Assembly: GCA_001838165.1 (NCBI GenBank)
Contig: KV835859.1
Span: 1-16,206, forward strand
DNA from: Actinomyces sp. HMSC035G02
GTDB lineage: Bacteria; Actinomycetota; Actinomycetes; Actinomycetales; Actinomycetaceae
Length of the DNA: 16,206 nucleotides
Direction of reading: 5' to 3'
Shown: positions 7,265 through 13,933 of the stretch, piece after piece
Position numbering within the stretch: position 1 is the first letter of the stretch
How the letters are laid out: each line of letters opens with the position of its first letter
Position numbers and translations under genes: made by a program
Notes under the pieces: model-generated
Databases searched by the model: none
Told to the model about the DNA's origin: nothing
The model's input: only the letters and a program-made list of their open reading frames with translations

Positions 7265-8194
7265 ATGATTGACGCACTGACCACCCTCCTGTCCTCGCCG
7301 ATGATGCAGCGTTCGCTGCTCGCCGCCCTGATTGTGGGCCTCACCGCCCCGATCATCGGCACCTACCTGGTCCATCGGCGCCTGGCGATGCTCGGCGACG
7401 GTATCGGCCACATCTCTCTGACCGGTGTCGCGCTGGGCTGGCTGGCGGGCACGTTCGCGAACGTGAGCCCCGCCGACTCGTGGGCGATCCCCGGAGCGGT
7501 CATGATCTCCCTGCTGGGCGCCATCACGATCGAGCTGGTGCGCCAGAGCGGTCGCACGTCCGGCGATACGGCTCTGGCCATGCTGTTCTACGGCGGCATC
7601 GCCGGCGGTGTCCTGCTGATCGGCCTGGCGGGCGGCACCTCCGCTCAGTTGAACTCCTACCTCTTCGGTTCGATCTCGACCGTGCGATGGAGCGACATTA
7701 CGCTCATCACGGGCCTCGGGATCGCGATCGTGGCGCTCGGCGTGGGTCTGGCTCCCGCACTCTTCTCGGTGACCAACGACGAGGACTTCGCGCGCTCGAC
7801 GGGTCTGCCGGTGCGCACGCTGTCCCTGCTCATCGCGATCCTGTCGGCATTGACCGTGGCCGTCGCGATGCGAGTCGTCGGCTCGCTACTGGTCAGCGCG
7901 CTCATGGTGATCCCCGTGGCGATCGCGCAGCTCGGGGCACGTTCATTCCGCTCCACGATGGCCATCGCGATGGCTCTCGGCGTCATTATCTGCACGTGCG
8001 GACTATCCCTGACGTACTTTGTCGATCTGTCGCCCGGTGCGACCATCGTTGTGGGCGCGATCGGCCTGTACGCGATCGGATTTACGATCCGGGCTATTGT
8101 GGACCGTATCCGCAGGGTGCGCAGGCTTCGCGCGGCCCGCGGGCACAACCAGCATCCGGAGCGCGAACACCTCGCTCACGCAGACGCATCATGA
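7265..8194 (+). CDS. znuB: Zinc ABC transporter permease ZnuB
   Basis: This is the membrane channel subunit of the zinc importer (ABC-3 family). The 309-residue product is hydrophobic along nearly its whole length, with eight to nine predicted helices. It contains the family landmarks LAMLGDGIGHISLTGVALGW near the N-terminus and RVVGSLLVSALMVIPVAIAQL in the second half. The C-terminus is cytoplasmic in character: Arg-rich, then His/Glu-rich (HNQHPEREHLAH), echoing the His-rich tails of ZnuA and ZnuC. GGGAG lies eight bases before the ATG. It starts 13 bases after znuC and ends 13 bases before the Fur-family gene, so all four genes form one operon. Confidence 0.9.
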   Translation: MIDALTTLLSSPMMQRSLLAALIVGLTAPIIGTYLVHRRLAMLGDGIGHISLTGVALGWLAGTFANVSPADSWAIPGAVMISLLGAITIELVRQSGRTSGDTALAMLFYGGIAGGVLLIGLAGGTSAQLNSYLFGSISTVRWSDITLITGLGIAIVALGVGLAPALFSVTNDEDFARSTGLPVRTLSLLIAILSALTVAVAMRVVGSLLVSALMVIPVAIAQLGARSFRSTMAIAMALGVIICTCGLSLTYFVDLSPGATIVVGAIGLYAIGFTIRAIVDRIRRVRRLRAARGHNQHPEREHLAHADAS

Positions 8195-8207
8195 CGAAGG
8201 GAACACC

Positions 8208-8597
8208 ATGCAGCGCATGACGAAACAGCGTCAGGCGGTCCTCGATGAGCTGACCCGCGTCACCGACTTCCGCAGCGCCCAGCAGATCTTCGAAGATCTC
8301 CATGTCCAGGGGCAGCGCGTGGGCCTGGCAACCGTGTACCGCTCGCTCCAGAGCCTCGCGGACGACGGCCGCGTCGACACACTGCGTTCCTCCGACGGCG
8401 AGGCCCTGTACCGCTCGTGCACAACGCACCACCACCATCATCACCTGGTGTGCCGCGAGTGCGGCTTTACCGAGGAGATCGAGCAATCTCAGATCGAGTC
8501 GTGGGTGGATTCGGTCGCGGCGGCACACGGATTTGGAGATGTCGAGCATTCCCTCGAGCTCTTCGGGGTGTGTGCATCGTGCCAGTCGAAGAAATGA
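8208..8597 (+). CDS. zur: Fur-family metalloregulator, probably Zur
   Basis: This is a metal-dependent repressor of the Fur superfamily. The 129-residue product has the N-terminal winged helix (TKQRQAVLDEL to ATVYRSLQSLADDG, residues 5-54). A run of six histidines follows at residues 74-79 (THHHHHHLVC), then the structural zinc site C82xxC85 and C122xxC125. Its place as the last gene of a znuACB operon, and the Zur-like box in front of znuA, argue for zinc as corepressor and for autoregulation of the whole operon. ATG at 8208 follows AAGGGA at a 5-base spacing; a longer reading would run into znuB. Fur proteins differ little in sequence by metal, so the Zur identity rests mainly on context. 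Confidence 0.85.
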   Translation: MQRMTKQRQAVLDELTRVTDFRSAQQIFEDLHVQGQRVGLATVYRSLQSLADDGRVDTLRSSDGEALYRSCTTHHHHHHLVCRECGFTEEIEQSQIESWVDSVAAAHGFGDVEHSLELFGVCASCQSKK

Positions 8598-8623
8598 ACT
8601 GGTGAGGCCGCATCGGCCGAGAC

Positions 8624-8662
8624 GAGGCCTGGGAGGCGGATGACGCTTTCCCAGGCCTCTTT
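8624..8662 (+). terminator. Terminator of the zinc operon
   Basis: GAGGCCTGGGA (8624-8634) and TCCCAGGCCTC (8649-8659) form a perfect 11-bp stem with a 14-nt loop, followed by TTT. It lies 27 bases beyond the stop of the Fur-family gene. The left flank, GACGAGGCC, is shared with the other strong terminators in the window. Confidence 0.8.
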
Positions 8663-8663
8663 C

Positions 8664-8703
8664 GTAGGTTAGGATAGGCTTTGTTTGGTTAGCCTCACTC
8701 TGG
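8664..8703 (+). promoter_or_regulatory. Two DtxR/IdeR-like sites before the DedA-like gene
   Basis: The sequence at 8664-8682 begins with TAGGTTAGG and that at 8685-8703 contains GGTTAGCCTCAC. By eye each matches 13 of 19 positions of the DtxR/IdeR consensus (TTAGGTTAGSCTAACCTAA), with the left half of each site the better conserved. They fill the gap between the zinc-operon terminator and the next start codon. Iron- or manganese-dependent control of the downstream gene is therefore possible, but neither site is perfect. Confidence 0.4.
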
Positions 8704-8710
8704 GAGTGTC

Positions 8711-9253
8711 ATGTTCGCGGCCGGAATCGATTCCATGGTCCCCGCCTTTGCACGCGAGGGCATCTGGCTCTTCGTTTTCCTCTTCGTTGTCGTCCTCTTG
8801 CGCGCCCAGGCAACCTACTGGCTGGCTCGCGGCGCGGCCTCGGGTGCCGTTCTGGCGACGGGACGACAGGGGTTCCTGGGCACCATGGCCCGCTGGTTCG
8901 ACGGCCCGATCCCTCGCAAGGGCGCGGCCATGCTGGACAAGTGGGGCATTATCGTCATTCCCCTGTGCTTTCTCACCGTGGGCATCCAGACGGCGGTCAA
9001 CGCGGGCGCTGGCCTGGTACGCATGCGCTGGAGCACCTACACGATCGCGATGATCCCGGGGTGCGTCCTGTGGGCGTTGCTCTACGGCCTCGGGACGCTC
9101 GCTGTCTTCGCTGCGGCGATCCGAGCGGTCGCCGGGTCTCCCTGGGGCTGGGCGGGCCTCGCCCTCATCGCCACGCTGATCGCCGCGAAGATCGCGTGGG
9201 GTCGCCGCAAGCGCCGCGCGGTCGACGCAGCGCTGACTGCGGACAACGCCTAG
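8711..9253 (+). CDS. DedA/VTT-like integral membrane protein
   Basis: This is a 180-residue membrane protein with helices at about residues 17-37, 76-92 and 112-132, and a further hydrophobic stretch at 140-160, ending in a basic cytoplasmic tail (WGRRKRR). The stretch from the second helix, with Arg then a Thr/Ala-rich segment, PGCVLWALLYGLG and small residues, resembles the DedA/VTT fold. That family is linked to phospholipid or undecaprenyl-phosphate flipping and membrane homeostasis. GGGAG lies four bases before the ATG. It has its own upstream region with DtxR-like sites and meets uppS tail to tail, sharing the CTAG that carries both stop codons. The DedA assignment is from pattern only. 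A lipid-carrier role beside uppS is tempting but unproven. Confidence 0.6.
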   Translation: MFAAGIDSMVPAFAREGIWLFVFLFVVVLLRAQATYWLARGAASGAVLATGRQGFLGTMARWFDGPIPRKGAAMLDKWGIIVIPLCFLTVGIQTAVNAGAGLVRMRWSTYTIAMIPGCVLWALLYGLGTLAVFAAAIRAVAGSPWGWAGLALIATLIAAKIAWGRRKRRAVDAALTADNA

Positions 9254-10074
9254 GACTGAGCGACGCGGTCGATCGCGCCGCCGAAACGGCGGTCGCGCCC
9301 CGCGAACTCCTCCAGGCACCCCCACAGCTCTTCGCGGTCAAACGCGGGCCAGGGCGTGTCGACGAACATCATTTCCGCATACGCCATCTGCCACAGCAGG
9401 TAGTTGGACAGGCGCTGCTCCCCAGACGTACGGATCATGAGGTCGACGTCGGGCACGTCGGGCAGGTAGAGGTGGCGAGACAGCGTCTTTTCGGTGACGC
9501 CGCGCGGGCTCAGGCGCCCGGCCGCGACATCCTCGGCGATGGCACGGGCAGCATCCGCCAGCTCGGCCCGACCGCCGTAGTTGACACACATGATCAGGTC
9601 GAGGGTCTTGCAGTGCGAGGTTGCCCGATCGGCCTTTTCCAGCGCGTTGATGACGCTCTTCCACAGCTTGGGTCGCCGCCCACTCCACCGCACGTGCACA
9701 CCCCACTCGGCGAGCTGGTCGGTGCGCCGCGCGAGCACGTCGGAGGCGTAGTTCATGATGAACGAGACCTCGGCGGGCGAGCGCTTCCAATTCTCGGTGG
9801 AGAAGGTGTAGACGCTCAGGTAGCGCACGCCCGCGTCGATCGCACCCGCGATCGTATCCATGAGGGCATACTCCCCCGCCCGGTGCCCCTCGGTGCGCGC
9901 CAGGCCGCGGCTGTTGGCCCAGCGTCCGTTGCCGTCCATGATGAGGGCGACGTGCGCGGGCACCTCACCCTTTCGAAAGACGGGTGCCTCGCAGTGCCAC
10001 TGGCCGGGCCCGAGCAGCGGCGCGGTGGGGTCGTTCGGTGCGCGGTCCATGGGGGTGGGTCGCAGGTCCGTCAT
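9250..10074 (-). CDS. uppS: Isoprenyl transferase (undecaprenyl diphosphate synthase)
   Basis: This is a cis-prenyltransferase that adds isopentenyl units to a prenyl diphosphate to make the long-chain lipid carrier for cell-wall synthesis. In the 274-residue product the catalytic motif MDGNGRWA is at residues 46-53 (Asp47), FSTENW at 91-96, NYGGRAE near 165-171, and the diphosphate-binding RTSGEQRLSNYLLWQ at 215-229. About 40 residues precede the conserved core, including several prolines. The start ATG overlaps the recO stop as ATGA, so the two are coupled. In actinobacteria there are often two cis-prenyltransferases (short Z,E-FPP and decaprenyl types), so the exact chain length cannot be read from this sequence. 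The 3' end overlaps the DedA-like gene by four bases. Confidence 0.92.
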   Translation of the reverse strand: MTDLRPTPMDRAPNDPTAPLLGPGQWHCEAPVFRKGEVPAHVALIMDGNGRWANSRGLARTEGHRAGEYALMDTIAGAIDAGVRYLSVYTFSTENWKRSPAEVSFIMNYASDVLARRTDQLAEWGVHVRWSGRRPKLWKSVINALEKADRATSHCKTLDLIMCVNYGGRAELADAARAIAEDVAAGRLSPRGVTEKTLSRHLYLPDVPDVDLMIRTSGEQRLSNYLLWQMAYAEMMFVDTPWPAFDREELWGCLEEFAGRDRRFGGAIDRVAQS

Positions 10075-10808
10075 GGGTGACTCCTATCGATGACGCTCAG
10101 CGAGCGCAGGCGACGTTCCAGATGCCATTGAGTGTACGAGGAGATGAGGCCCGAGGCCTCGGTGCGCGCGTAGGGTTCGCATCGGTCGGCCCGCTCCCAG
10201 TCGCCACTGAGCAGCTGGCCGAGGAGGGCGACCGTGTCGGGCGCGGGCGAGGAGGCGCCGGGCGGGCGGCAGGTATCGCAGACGGTGCCGCCGTCGGGGA
10301 TCGAGAACGAGGAGTGGGGTCCCTGAGCACCGCACACGGCACAGTCGAAGCAGGAGGGTGCCCATCCGGCCAGGGCGAGGGCGCGCAGCGTGTAGGACGT
10401 GCGGATGAGGGTCGGGTCATGACGGCCTCGAGCCAGGGCGTTGAGAGCCCCCAGAAGAAGCAGGTATTGAGAGTGAGTGCCGTCGTGCGCATCCGCGGTG
10501 AGGCGCTCGGCGGTTTCGACGACGACCGTGGCCGCGAGGTAGAGGTCGTAGTTGGCGGCGATGGCGTCGCCGTATTGGGCGATCGAGGCGACCTGGGTGA
10601 GGGTGTCGAGGGTGCGGCCGTGGTGGAGCTGAGCGTCGATGACAGAGAAGGGCTCAACGCGTGCGCCGAACTTCGAGGTCGTCTTGCGCACTCCCTTGGC
10701 CACAGCGCGCACCTGCCCGTGCTCGGCGGTCAGCAGCGTGATGATGCGATCCGCTTCGCCCAGCTTGTGGGTACGCAGGACGATCGCCTCGTCTCGATAG
10801 GACTTCAT
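10071..10808 (-). CDS. recO: DNA repair protein RecO
   Basis: RecO is a recombination mediator that, with RecR, helps load RecA onto SSB-coated single strands and anneals complementary DNA. The 245-residue product has the N-terminal OB fold (MKSYRDEAIVLRTHKLGEAD onwards, about residues 1-80) and a helical C-terminal domain. The zinc site uses Cys156 and Cys159 (CAVC) with Cys177 and Cys180 (CDTC). ATG at 10808 is preferred to the GTG three bases earlier because it gives the usual MKSYRDEAIVLR start. No Shine-Dalgarno sequence is evident before it; ACAAT 12 bases upstream hints at a -10 and a very short leader. It is the first gene of a recO-uppS pair, an arrangement common in actinobacteria. 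Confidence 0.93.
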   Translation of the reverse strand: MKSYRDEAIVLRTHKLGEADRIITLLTAEHGQVRAVAKGVRKTTSKFGARVEPFSVIDAQLHHGRTLDTLTQVASIAQYGDAIAANYDLYLAATVVVETAERLTADAHDGTHSQYLLLLGALNALARGRHDPTLIRTSYTLRALALAGWAPSCFDCAVCGAQGPHSSFSIPDGGTVCDTCRPPGASSPAPDTVALLGQLLSGDWERADRCEPYARTEASGLISSYTQWHLERRLRSLSVIDRSHP

Positions 10809-10890
10809 CACACGGACATTGTGTCACGACCGCACGAGTTGGGAGAGAAGGCCCGCCCCGCATCGCACGGCGCGAAATCGATTGTGAAGT

Positions 10891-10957
10891 GCGCTGTCAC
10901 ATCGATCGACAAGCGCCCCCGCGTGCGCTGTCAACAATATATGAGAAACTGACAGCG
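10891..10957. promoter_or_regulatory. Inverted and direct GCTGTCA repeats between recO and the first TetR gene
   Basis: CGCTGTCA (10926-10933) and TGACAGCG (10950-10957) form a perfect 8-bp inverted repeat around a 16-bp AT-rich core. A further direct copy, GCGCTGTCA, sits at 10891-10899. Three copies of one half-site within 67 bp of a divergent intergenic region suggest a regulator-binding region; which protein binds is unknown. Confidence 0.5.
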
Positions 10958-11011
10958 TGGTCGGTTACACAGCCGGCAAGTGGTTTTCGAGTAGATAGTT
11001 TCTTCGTAACT

Positions 11012-11032
11012 GGATATGGTTTACCCATAACC
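11012..11032 (+). promoter_or_regulatory. Palindromic operator before the first TetR gene
   Basis: GGATATGG (11012-11019) and CCATAACC (11025-11032) are inverted repeats matching at 7 of 8 positions around TTTAC. The left arm contains a weak -10-like TATGGT (11015-11020). The palindrome ends 18 bases before the start codon, as expected of an autoregulated TetR-family gene. Confidence 0.5.
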
Positions 11033-11050
11033 GTCGAAGGAAGGAAACAA

Positions 11051-11590
11051 ATGGCTCCGCCGATTGATGCCCGCGAAAAGCTTGGCACCGCACTGCGCCA
11101 GGCCCTGACGCAGACCCCGCTGTCAAAGATCTCTGTCAGTGCACTGACACGCTCCGCCGGGGTCACCCGTCAAGCGTTCTACTACCACTTCAACTCCCTC
11201 AACGACCTCAATGCCTGGGTTTTCCGCGAGGAAGTCACAGCGCACCTGACCACCAGTTCGGGAGAATGGCTCGACGCCATCGAAGCGACCATGACGTGGA
11301 TGCACGCCCATCGCGACGAGACCGCCGCCGCCATGAAGACCATCGAGGCGAACGACCTGTGGGCGTTCCTGGCCTCCCATATTCAGGAACTCATCGAGTC
11401 CCGCCTCCCCGGCTCCGCCTCGGCCACGGCGCGCGACGTCGTCGCCCAGCACTTCGCGCTGGCGACCACCGCGCACATGGCTCAGTGGATGCTCTCCGGC
11501 CTGGAGGTCAACCCCTCGCTCGCTATTGCGCGCATGCGAGTACTGATGACCGACCAGACCACCCCGGCTCTGGGCCGTCTCGCCAAGTAA
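11051..11590 (+). CDS. TetR/AcrR-family transcriptional regulator, first of a tandem pair
   Basis: This is a 179-residue TetR-type regulator. The helix-turn-helix occupies about residues 9-55 and includes ISVSALTRSAGVTRQAFYYHF, where GVTRQAFYYHF is a recognition-helix signature. The rest is an all-helical ligand and dimerisation domain that I cannot match to a known effector. ATG at 11051 follows AAGGAAGG at a good distance and gives a normal N-terminus; the reading frame stays open well upstream but lacks other support. It is a clear paralogue of the gene at 11838: the first 60 residues align without gaps and both share a helical HFxLAxxxHxxQW segment. No target gene is adjacent; the upstream neighbour recO is divergent. 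Autoregulation through the palindrome at 11012-11032 is likely. Confidence 0.85.
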   Translation: MAPPIDAREKLGTALRQALTQTPLSKISVSALTRSAGVTRQAFYYHFNSLNDLNAWVFREEVTAHLTTSSGEWLDAIEATMTWMHAHRDETAAAMKTIEANDLWAFLASHIQELIESRLPGSASATARDVVAQHFALATTAHMAQWMLSGLEVNPSLAIARMRVLMTDQTTPALGRLAK

Positions 11591-11613
11591 TGCGGTAATT
11601 CCCACCAACCGCA
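11591..11613 (+). other. Small hairpin directly after the first TetR stop codon
   Basis: TGCGGT (11591-11596) and ACCGCA (11608-11613) form a perfect 6-bp stem with an 11-nt loop immediately after the stop codon. It precedes the larger terminator at 11633-11677 and may assist it. Confidence 0.4.
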
Positions 11614-11632
11614 CGAGGGCAGACACAGCTCA

Positions 11633-11677
11633 CGCCAGGCCCCGGCCTCGTTCCACCAACGAAACCGGGGCCTGGCG
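11633..11677 (+). terminator. Terminator after the first TetR gene
   Basis: A 13-bp perfect outer stem (11633-11645 with 11665-11677) continues after a two-base mismatch into a 5-bp inner stem around the loop CCACC. It lies 43 bases past the stop codon and contains CCCCGGCCTCGTT, the same core as the malG terminator and the hairpin split by the insertion sequence. There is no U-tract. Confidence 0.8.
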
Positions 11678-11750
11678 CATATCCGCAACACAATCGTGAC
11701 AACCAATCCCTAGACGTGTGACCAGGTCGTCGCTGTACGATTGGTCAGTT

Positions 11751-11800
11751 CTGTCTAGACAGGCATTAGGCAGCTCCGCGAATTTACATGTATAGTTCGC
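11751..11800 (+). promoter_or_regulatory. Promoter and palindromic operators of the second TetR gene
   Basis: A perfect 12-bp palindrome, CTGTCTAGACAG, lies at 11751-11762. GCGAA (11778-11782) and TTCGC (11796-11800) bracket an AT-rich core that contains TTTACATG (11783-11790) and a good -10, TATAGT (11791-11796). TCGCACGTAA (11797-11806) adjoins. A repressor bound to the 11778-11800 repeat would cover the -10, consistent with autoregulation. TTTACATG and TCGCACGTAA recur at the right end of the window. Confidence 0.55.
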
Positions 11801-11837
11801 ACGTAACCTCATTGTTTCTTGTCGCCGAGGATCACTG

Positions 11838-12422
11838 ATGCCCCACCCCGATGCGAAAGAGCGGCTCGCACGCGCCCTGCGCGACGCCCTCACGACCGTC
11901 CCCCTGTCGAAGGTGACGGTTTCCGGAATCACGCGCACTGCCGGCGTGACACGCCAAGCCTTCTACTACCACTTCTCTGACATCCGCGACCTGACCGTGT
12001 GGGCCTTCAAGCGCGAGGTCGCCGACCAGATCATCGCTCACACCACCTACGAGGACTGGTCCGAAGGCCTGCTCGCCATGTTCGTGTGGATGCAAAAACA
12101 CCCCGACGAGACCCGCTGTGTCGTCTCCTCCCTCGGCATTGAGGATCTGCAGATCTTCCTCCACAAGCAGCTACGCGCCGTCATAGAACCCATCGTCGAT
12201 CAGCACAGTGCCGACCTGCCCGTCACCGAAGACGACCGCGCGTTCGTCACCGACCACTTCACCCTCGCCATCCTCGGCCATGTCTCCCAATGGCTCGCAA
12301 CCGGCATGAGCACCGACCCCTACATCCTCACCGAGCGCATCGCCCGCGTGCTCGACGGCCAGGTGCGTCGATCCCTCGAGGCCCTCGCGGCAAACCCGAT
12401 CCCGGCCGCGCAGCGCGCCTGA
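11838..12422 (+). CDS. TetR/AcrR-family transcriptional regulator, second of a tandem pair
   Basis: This is a 194-residue TetR-type regulator paralogous to its upstream neighbour. The DNA-binding domain includes LSKVTVSGITRTAGVTRQAFYYHF, with the recognition-helix segment identical to the first copy, so the two may recognise related sites; the ligand domains have diverged. ATG at 11838 follows GAGG about nine bases upstream. The gene has its own promoter at 11783-11796, lying within a palindrome. Downstream, the original terminator has been split by an insertion sequence, so transcripts may read into it. No adjacent gene on the same strand is a clear target; the nearest, a convergent ABC operon, already has a GntR regulator. 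The ligand is unknown. Confidence 0.87.
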   Translation: MPHPDAKERLARALRDALTTVPLSKVTVSGITRTAGVTRQAFYYHFSDIRDLTVWAFKREVADQIIAHTTYEDWSEGLLAMFVWMQKHPDETRCVVSSLGIEDLQIFLHKQLRAVIEPIVDQHSADLPVTEDDRAFVTDHFTLAILGHVSQWLATGMSTDPYILTERIARVLDGQVRRSLEALAANPIPAAQRA

Positions 12423-12434
12423 CAAGACGACGAA

Positions 12435-12446
12435 CCCCGGCCTCGT
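12435..12446 (+). terminator. Left arm of a terminator split by the insertion sequence
   Basis: CCCCGGCCTCGT here is the exact reverse complement of 13934-13945 on the other side of the insertion sequence. Joining the flanks rebuilds a 12-bp stem that would have closed the second TetR gene and, from the other side, the convergent ABC operon. Confidence 0.8.
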
Positions 12447-12448
12447 TT

Positions 12449-12472
12449 TGAACTGCGCCCCGTTTCTTGGAC
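12449..12472 (+). repeat. Left terminal inverted repeat of the insertion sequence
   Basis: This 24-bp arm matches the reverse complement of 13898-13921 except for three central bases (TTT against AAA). Confidence 0.9.
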
Positions 12473-12507
12473 ATCGAAATTGAAGTCCAGGGAATGGGAG
12501 GCTTTTC

Positions 12508-13020
12508 GTGTCTGTGGATCTGGGGTTGAGGCATGATCGTTTGCTTCGGGAGCAGGCGGTGGAGATGTTTGAGAGGGGGTGTGGCTATGGTTTGACCGCC
12601 AGGAGGCTTGGTGTGTCTGCCGAGACTGTGAGAGAGTGGCAGAAGATGTACCGCGTGATCGGGAGGGGCGGGCTTCTTGCCATGGGAGTAAAGCGGGCCA
12701 GATACGACTATGAGACCAAGGTCGCCGCGGCGAGGGCCGTGGTTGATGGTGGGATGAGTAAGCCTGAGGCGATGGTGCGTTTCGGTATTGCGAGCGCGAC
12801 ACCGTTGAAGCGGTGGTGCAGGCTGTACCGTGAGGGCGGCGCGCAGGCGCTCAAGCCCAAGCCCAAGGGCAGGCCGAAGGGGTCGGTGCGGGCGGTGCCA
12901 CCAACGCGTGAGGAGGAACTCGAAGAGCGCGTGCGCAAGCTCGAGGCGCAGGTGGCGTACCTAAAAAAATCGATTGCCCTGAAGGCGCAGAGGCGCTCCC
13001 AAACCGGGACAAAGCCCTAG
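12508..13020 (+). CDS. IS3-family transposase OrfA (DNA-binding subunit)
   Basis: OrfA is the DNA-recognition half of the transposase. The 170-residue product has two helix-turn-helix units, about residues 10-47 (LTARRLGVSAETVREWQKMY) and 65-110 (GMSKPEAMVRFGIASATPLKRW). A basic Lys/Pro/Gly linker follows, then a heptad-rich coiled coil at about 130-155 (EELEERVRKLEAQVAYLKK). This layout is typical of the IS150 group. It starts at GTG 12508; ribosome-site support is weak (GGGAGG about 13 bases upstream). At codons 152-154 the run CTA AAA AAA T offers an A7 slippery site (12963-12969). A -1 shift there enters the orfB frame without a stop and would make the OrfAB fusion, the active transposase in this family. 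Confidence 0.88.
   Translation: MSVDLGLRHDRLLREQAVEMFERGCGYGLTARRLGVSAETVREWQKMYRVIGRGGLLAMGVKRARYDYETKVAAARAVVDGGMSKPEAMVRFGIASATPLKRWCRLYREGGAQALKPKPKGRPKGSVRAVPPTREEELEERVRKLEAQVAYLKKSIALKAQRRSQTGTKP
12963..12969 (+). other. A7 slippery site for -1 frameshifting into orfB
   Basis: Seven consecutive A residues, read CTA AAA AAA in the orfA frame, lie directly after the coiled coil. Slipping back one base continues ATC GAT TGC and runs open for 17 codons into the orfB GTG. This is the usual position and sequence type of programmed frameshift sites in IS3-family elements. Confidence 0.75.
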
Positions 13021-13880
13021 TGGTCGCCGAGCTTTCAGGGCGCGGACATGCGGTGTGTGATCTCCTCGAGGCCGCCGGTCTTGCCAGGTCGAGCTACTAC
13101 TACGCGCTGGCTCACCCCCAGCAGCCAACCAGGGCGTATCTGCGGCCCAAGGTTGCCCAGATCTTTTCACGAACCCCCAACGGGTGCGGTCACAGGCAGG
13201 TAGCCATGTGCCTGCGCGCTGAGGAAGGGGAGCGCATCGCCGATAAGACGGTCTTGAAGATGATGGGCGAAATGGGGCTGCGCTGCGGCATACGCCGCGA
13301 AACGAAGTACCACAGGTACAACTCCTACAAGGGGGACGTGGGGCAAAGTTTCGACAACATCATCGGCCGCGACTTTAAGGCCGATGGGCCCTGGCAGAAA
13401 CTCGGTACCGACGTCACCGAGTTCAAGCTCTCCTTCGGTAAGGCCTACCTCGCTCCGGTCTACGACTTTGCCAGCAAAGAGATCGTGGCTCACTCCATCT
13501 CCATGTGTCCCAACCTCGCCCAACAACAAGAGATGCTCCAGATGCTCATGGACGCCAAGCCCGCAGGAGCTAAGCCGATCTTGCACTCGGACATGGGATG
13601 GCAATACCAGCACAAGGCCTACATCAGTGCGCTCGCCGATAACGGTTTCATCCAGAGCATGTCACGCAAAGGCAACTGCATCGACAATGGCGCCACCGAG
13701 CAGGTTTTCGGGCACCTCAAGGACGAGTTCTTTCGCGGCCAGGACTGGCAGACCTTCGAGAGCTTCAAAGCCGACCTCGAGGCTTACATCACGCACTGGA
13801 ACACAACAAGACGCCAAGTAAAGCTCAAGGGCCTGACCCCGGCAGAATACCGGGATCAGGCCCTACAGGAAGCCGCATAA
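13020..13880 (+). CDS. IS3-family transposase OrfB (integrase catalytic domain)
   Basis: This is the catalytic half of the transposase, normally made as an OrfAB fusion. The 286-residue reading frame begins with an HTH_21-like segment (DLLEAAGLARSSYYYAL, residues 14-30) followed by an rve integrase core. The catalytic residues are Asp131 (GTDVTEF), Asp191 (HSDMGWQY) and Glu227 (NGATEQVFG), with exactly 35 residues between the last two, a DD(35)E arrangement. The C-terminus has the usual HWNTTRRQVKLKGLTPAEYR. A GTG at 13020 shares its G with the orfA TAG, so low-level independent initiation is also possible. The frame is intact with no internal stop. It ends 41 bases before the right end of the element. 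Confidence 0.92.
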   Translation: MVAELSGRGHAVCDLLEAAGLARSSYYYALAHPQQPTRAYLRPKVAQIFSRTPNGCGHRQVAMCLRAEEGERIADKTVLKMMGEMGLRCGIRRETKYHRYNSYKGDVGQSFDNIIGRDFKADGPWQKLGTDVTEFKLSFGKAYLAPVYDFASKEIVAHSISMCPNLAQQQEMLQMLMDAKPAGAKPILHSDMGWQYQHKAYISALADNGFIQSMSRKGNCIDNGATEQVFGHLKDEFFRGQDWQTFESFKADLEAYITHWNTTRRQVKLKGLTPAEYRDQALQEAA

Positions 13881-13897
13881 CGGCTACCATTAAACGC

Positions 13898-13921
13898 GTC
13901 CAAGTTTCGGGGCGCAGTTCA
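13898..13921 (-). repeat. Right terminal inverted repeat of the insertion sequence
   Basis: Reverse complement of the left end with three mismatches; the element ends CA at 13921. Confidence 0.9.
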
Positions 13922-13933
13922 GATGGAGCGGGG

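Larger units (their letters stand above)
12449..13921 (+). mobile_element. IS3-family insertion sequence (IS150-like group), complete
   Basis: The element is 1,473 bp long with 24-bp terminal inverted repeats at 12449-12472 and 13898-13921, identical at 21 of 24 positions and beginning TGAACTGCGCCCCG. It starts with TG and ends with CA, as IS3-family elements do. It encodes orfA and orfB in the -1 relationship, with an A7 slippery run and an intact DD(35)E triad, so it looks transposition-competent. No matching target duplication is visible: the left flank ends GTTT and the right flank starts GATG. It sits in the loop of a pre-existing terminator hairpin. Confidence 0.92.

Noticed and set aside
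10889..11050. N-terminal extension of the first TetR protein
   Set aside because: The extension has no family counterpart, and the ATG at 11051 has a strong ribosome site and follows a palindromic operator.
12508..13880. Transposase broken by a frameshift
   Set aside because: The change of frame between orfA and orfB is the normal programmed arrangement of IS3-family elements, with an A7 slippery run and an intact catalytic triad.
12449..13921. Composite transposon or passenger genes in the mobile element
   Set aside because: Only one element is present; its two frames fill the space between the inverted repeats, and the flanking regulators lie outside.
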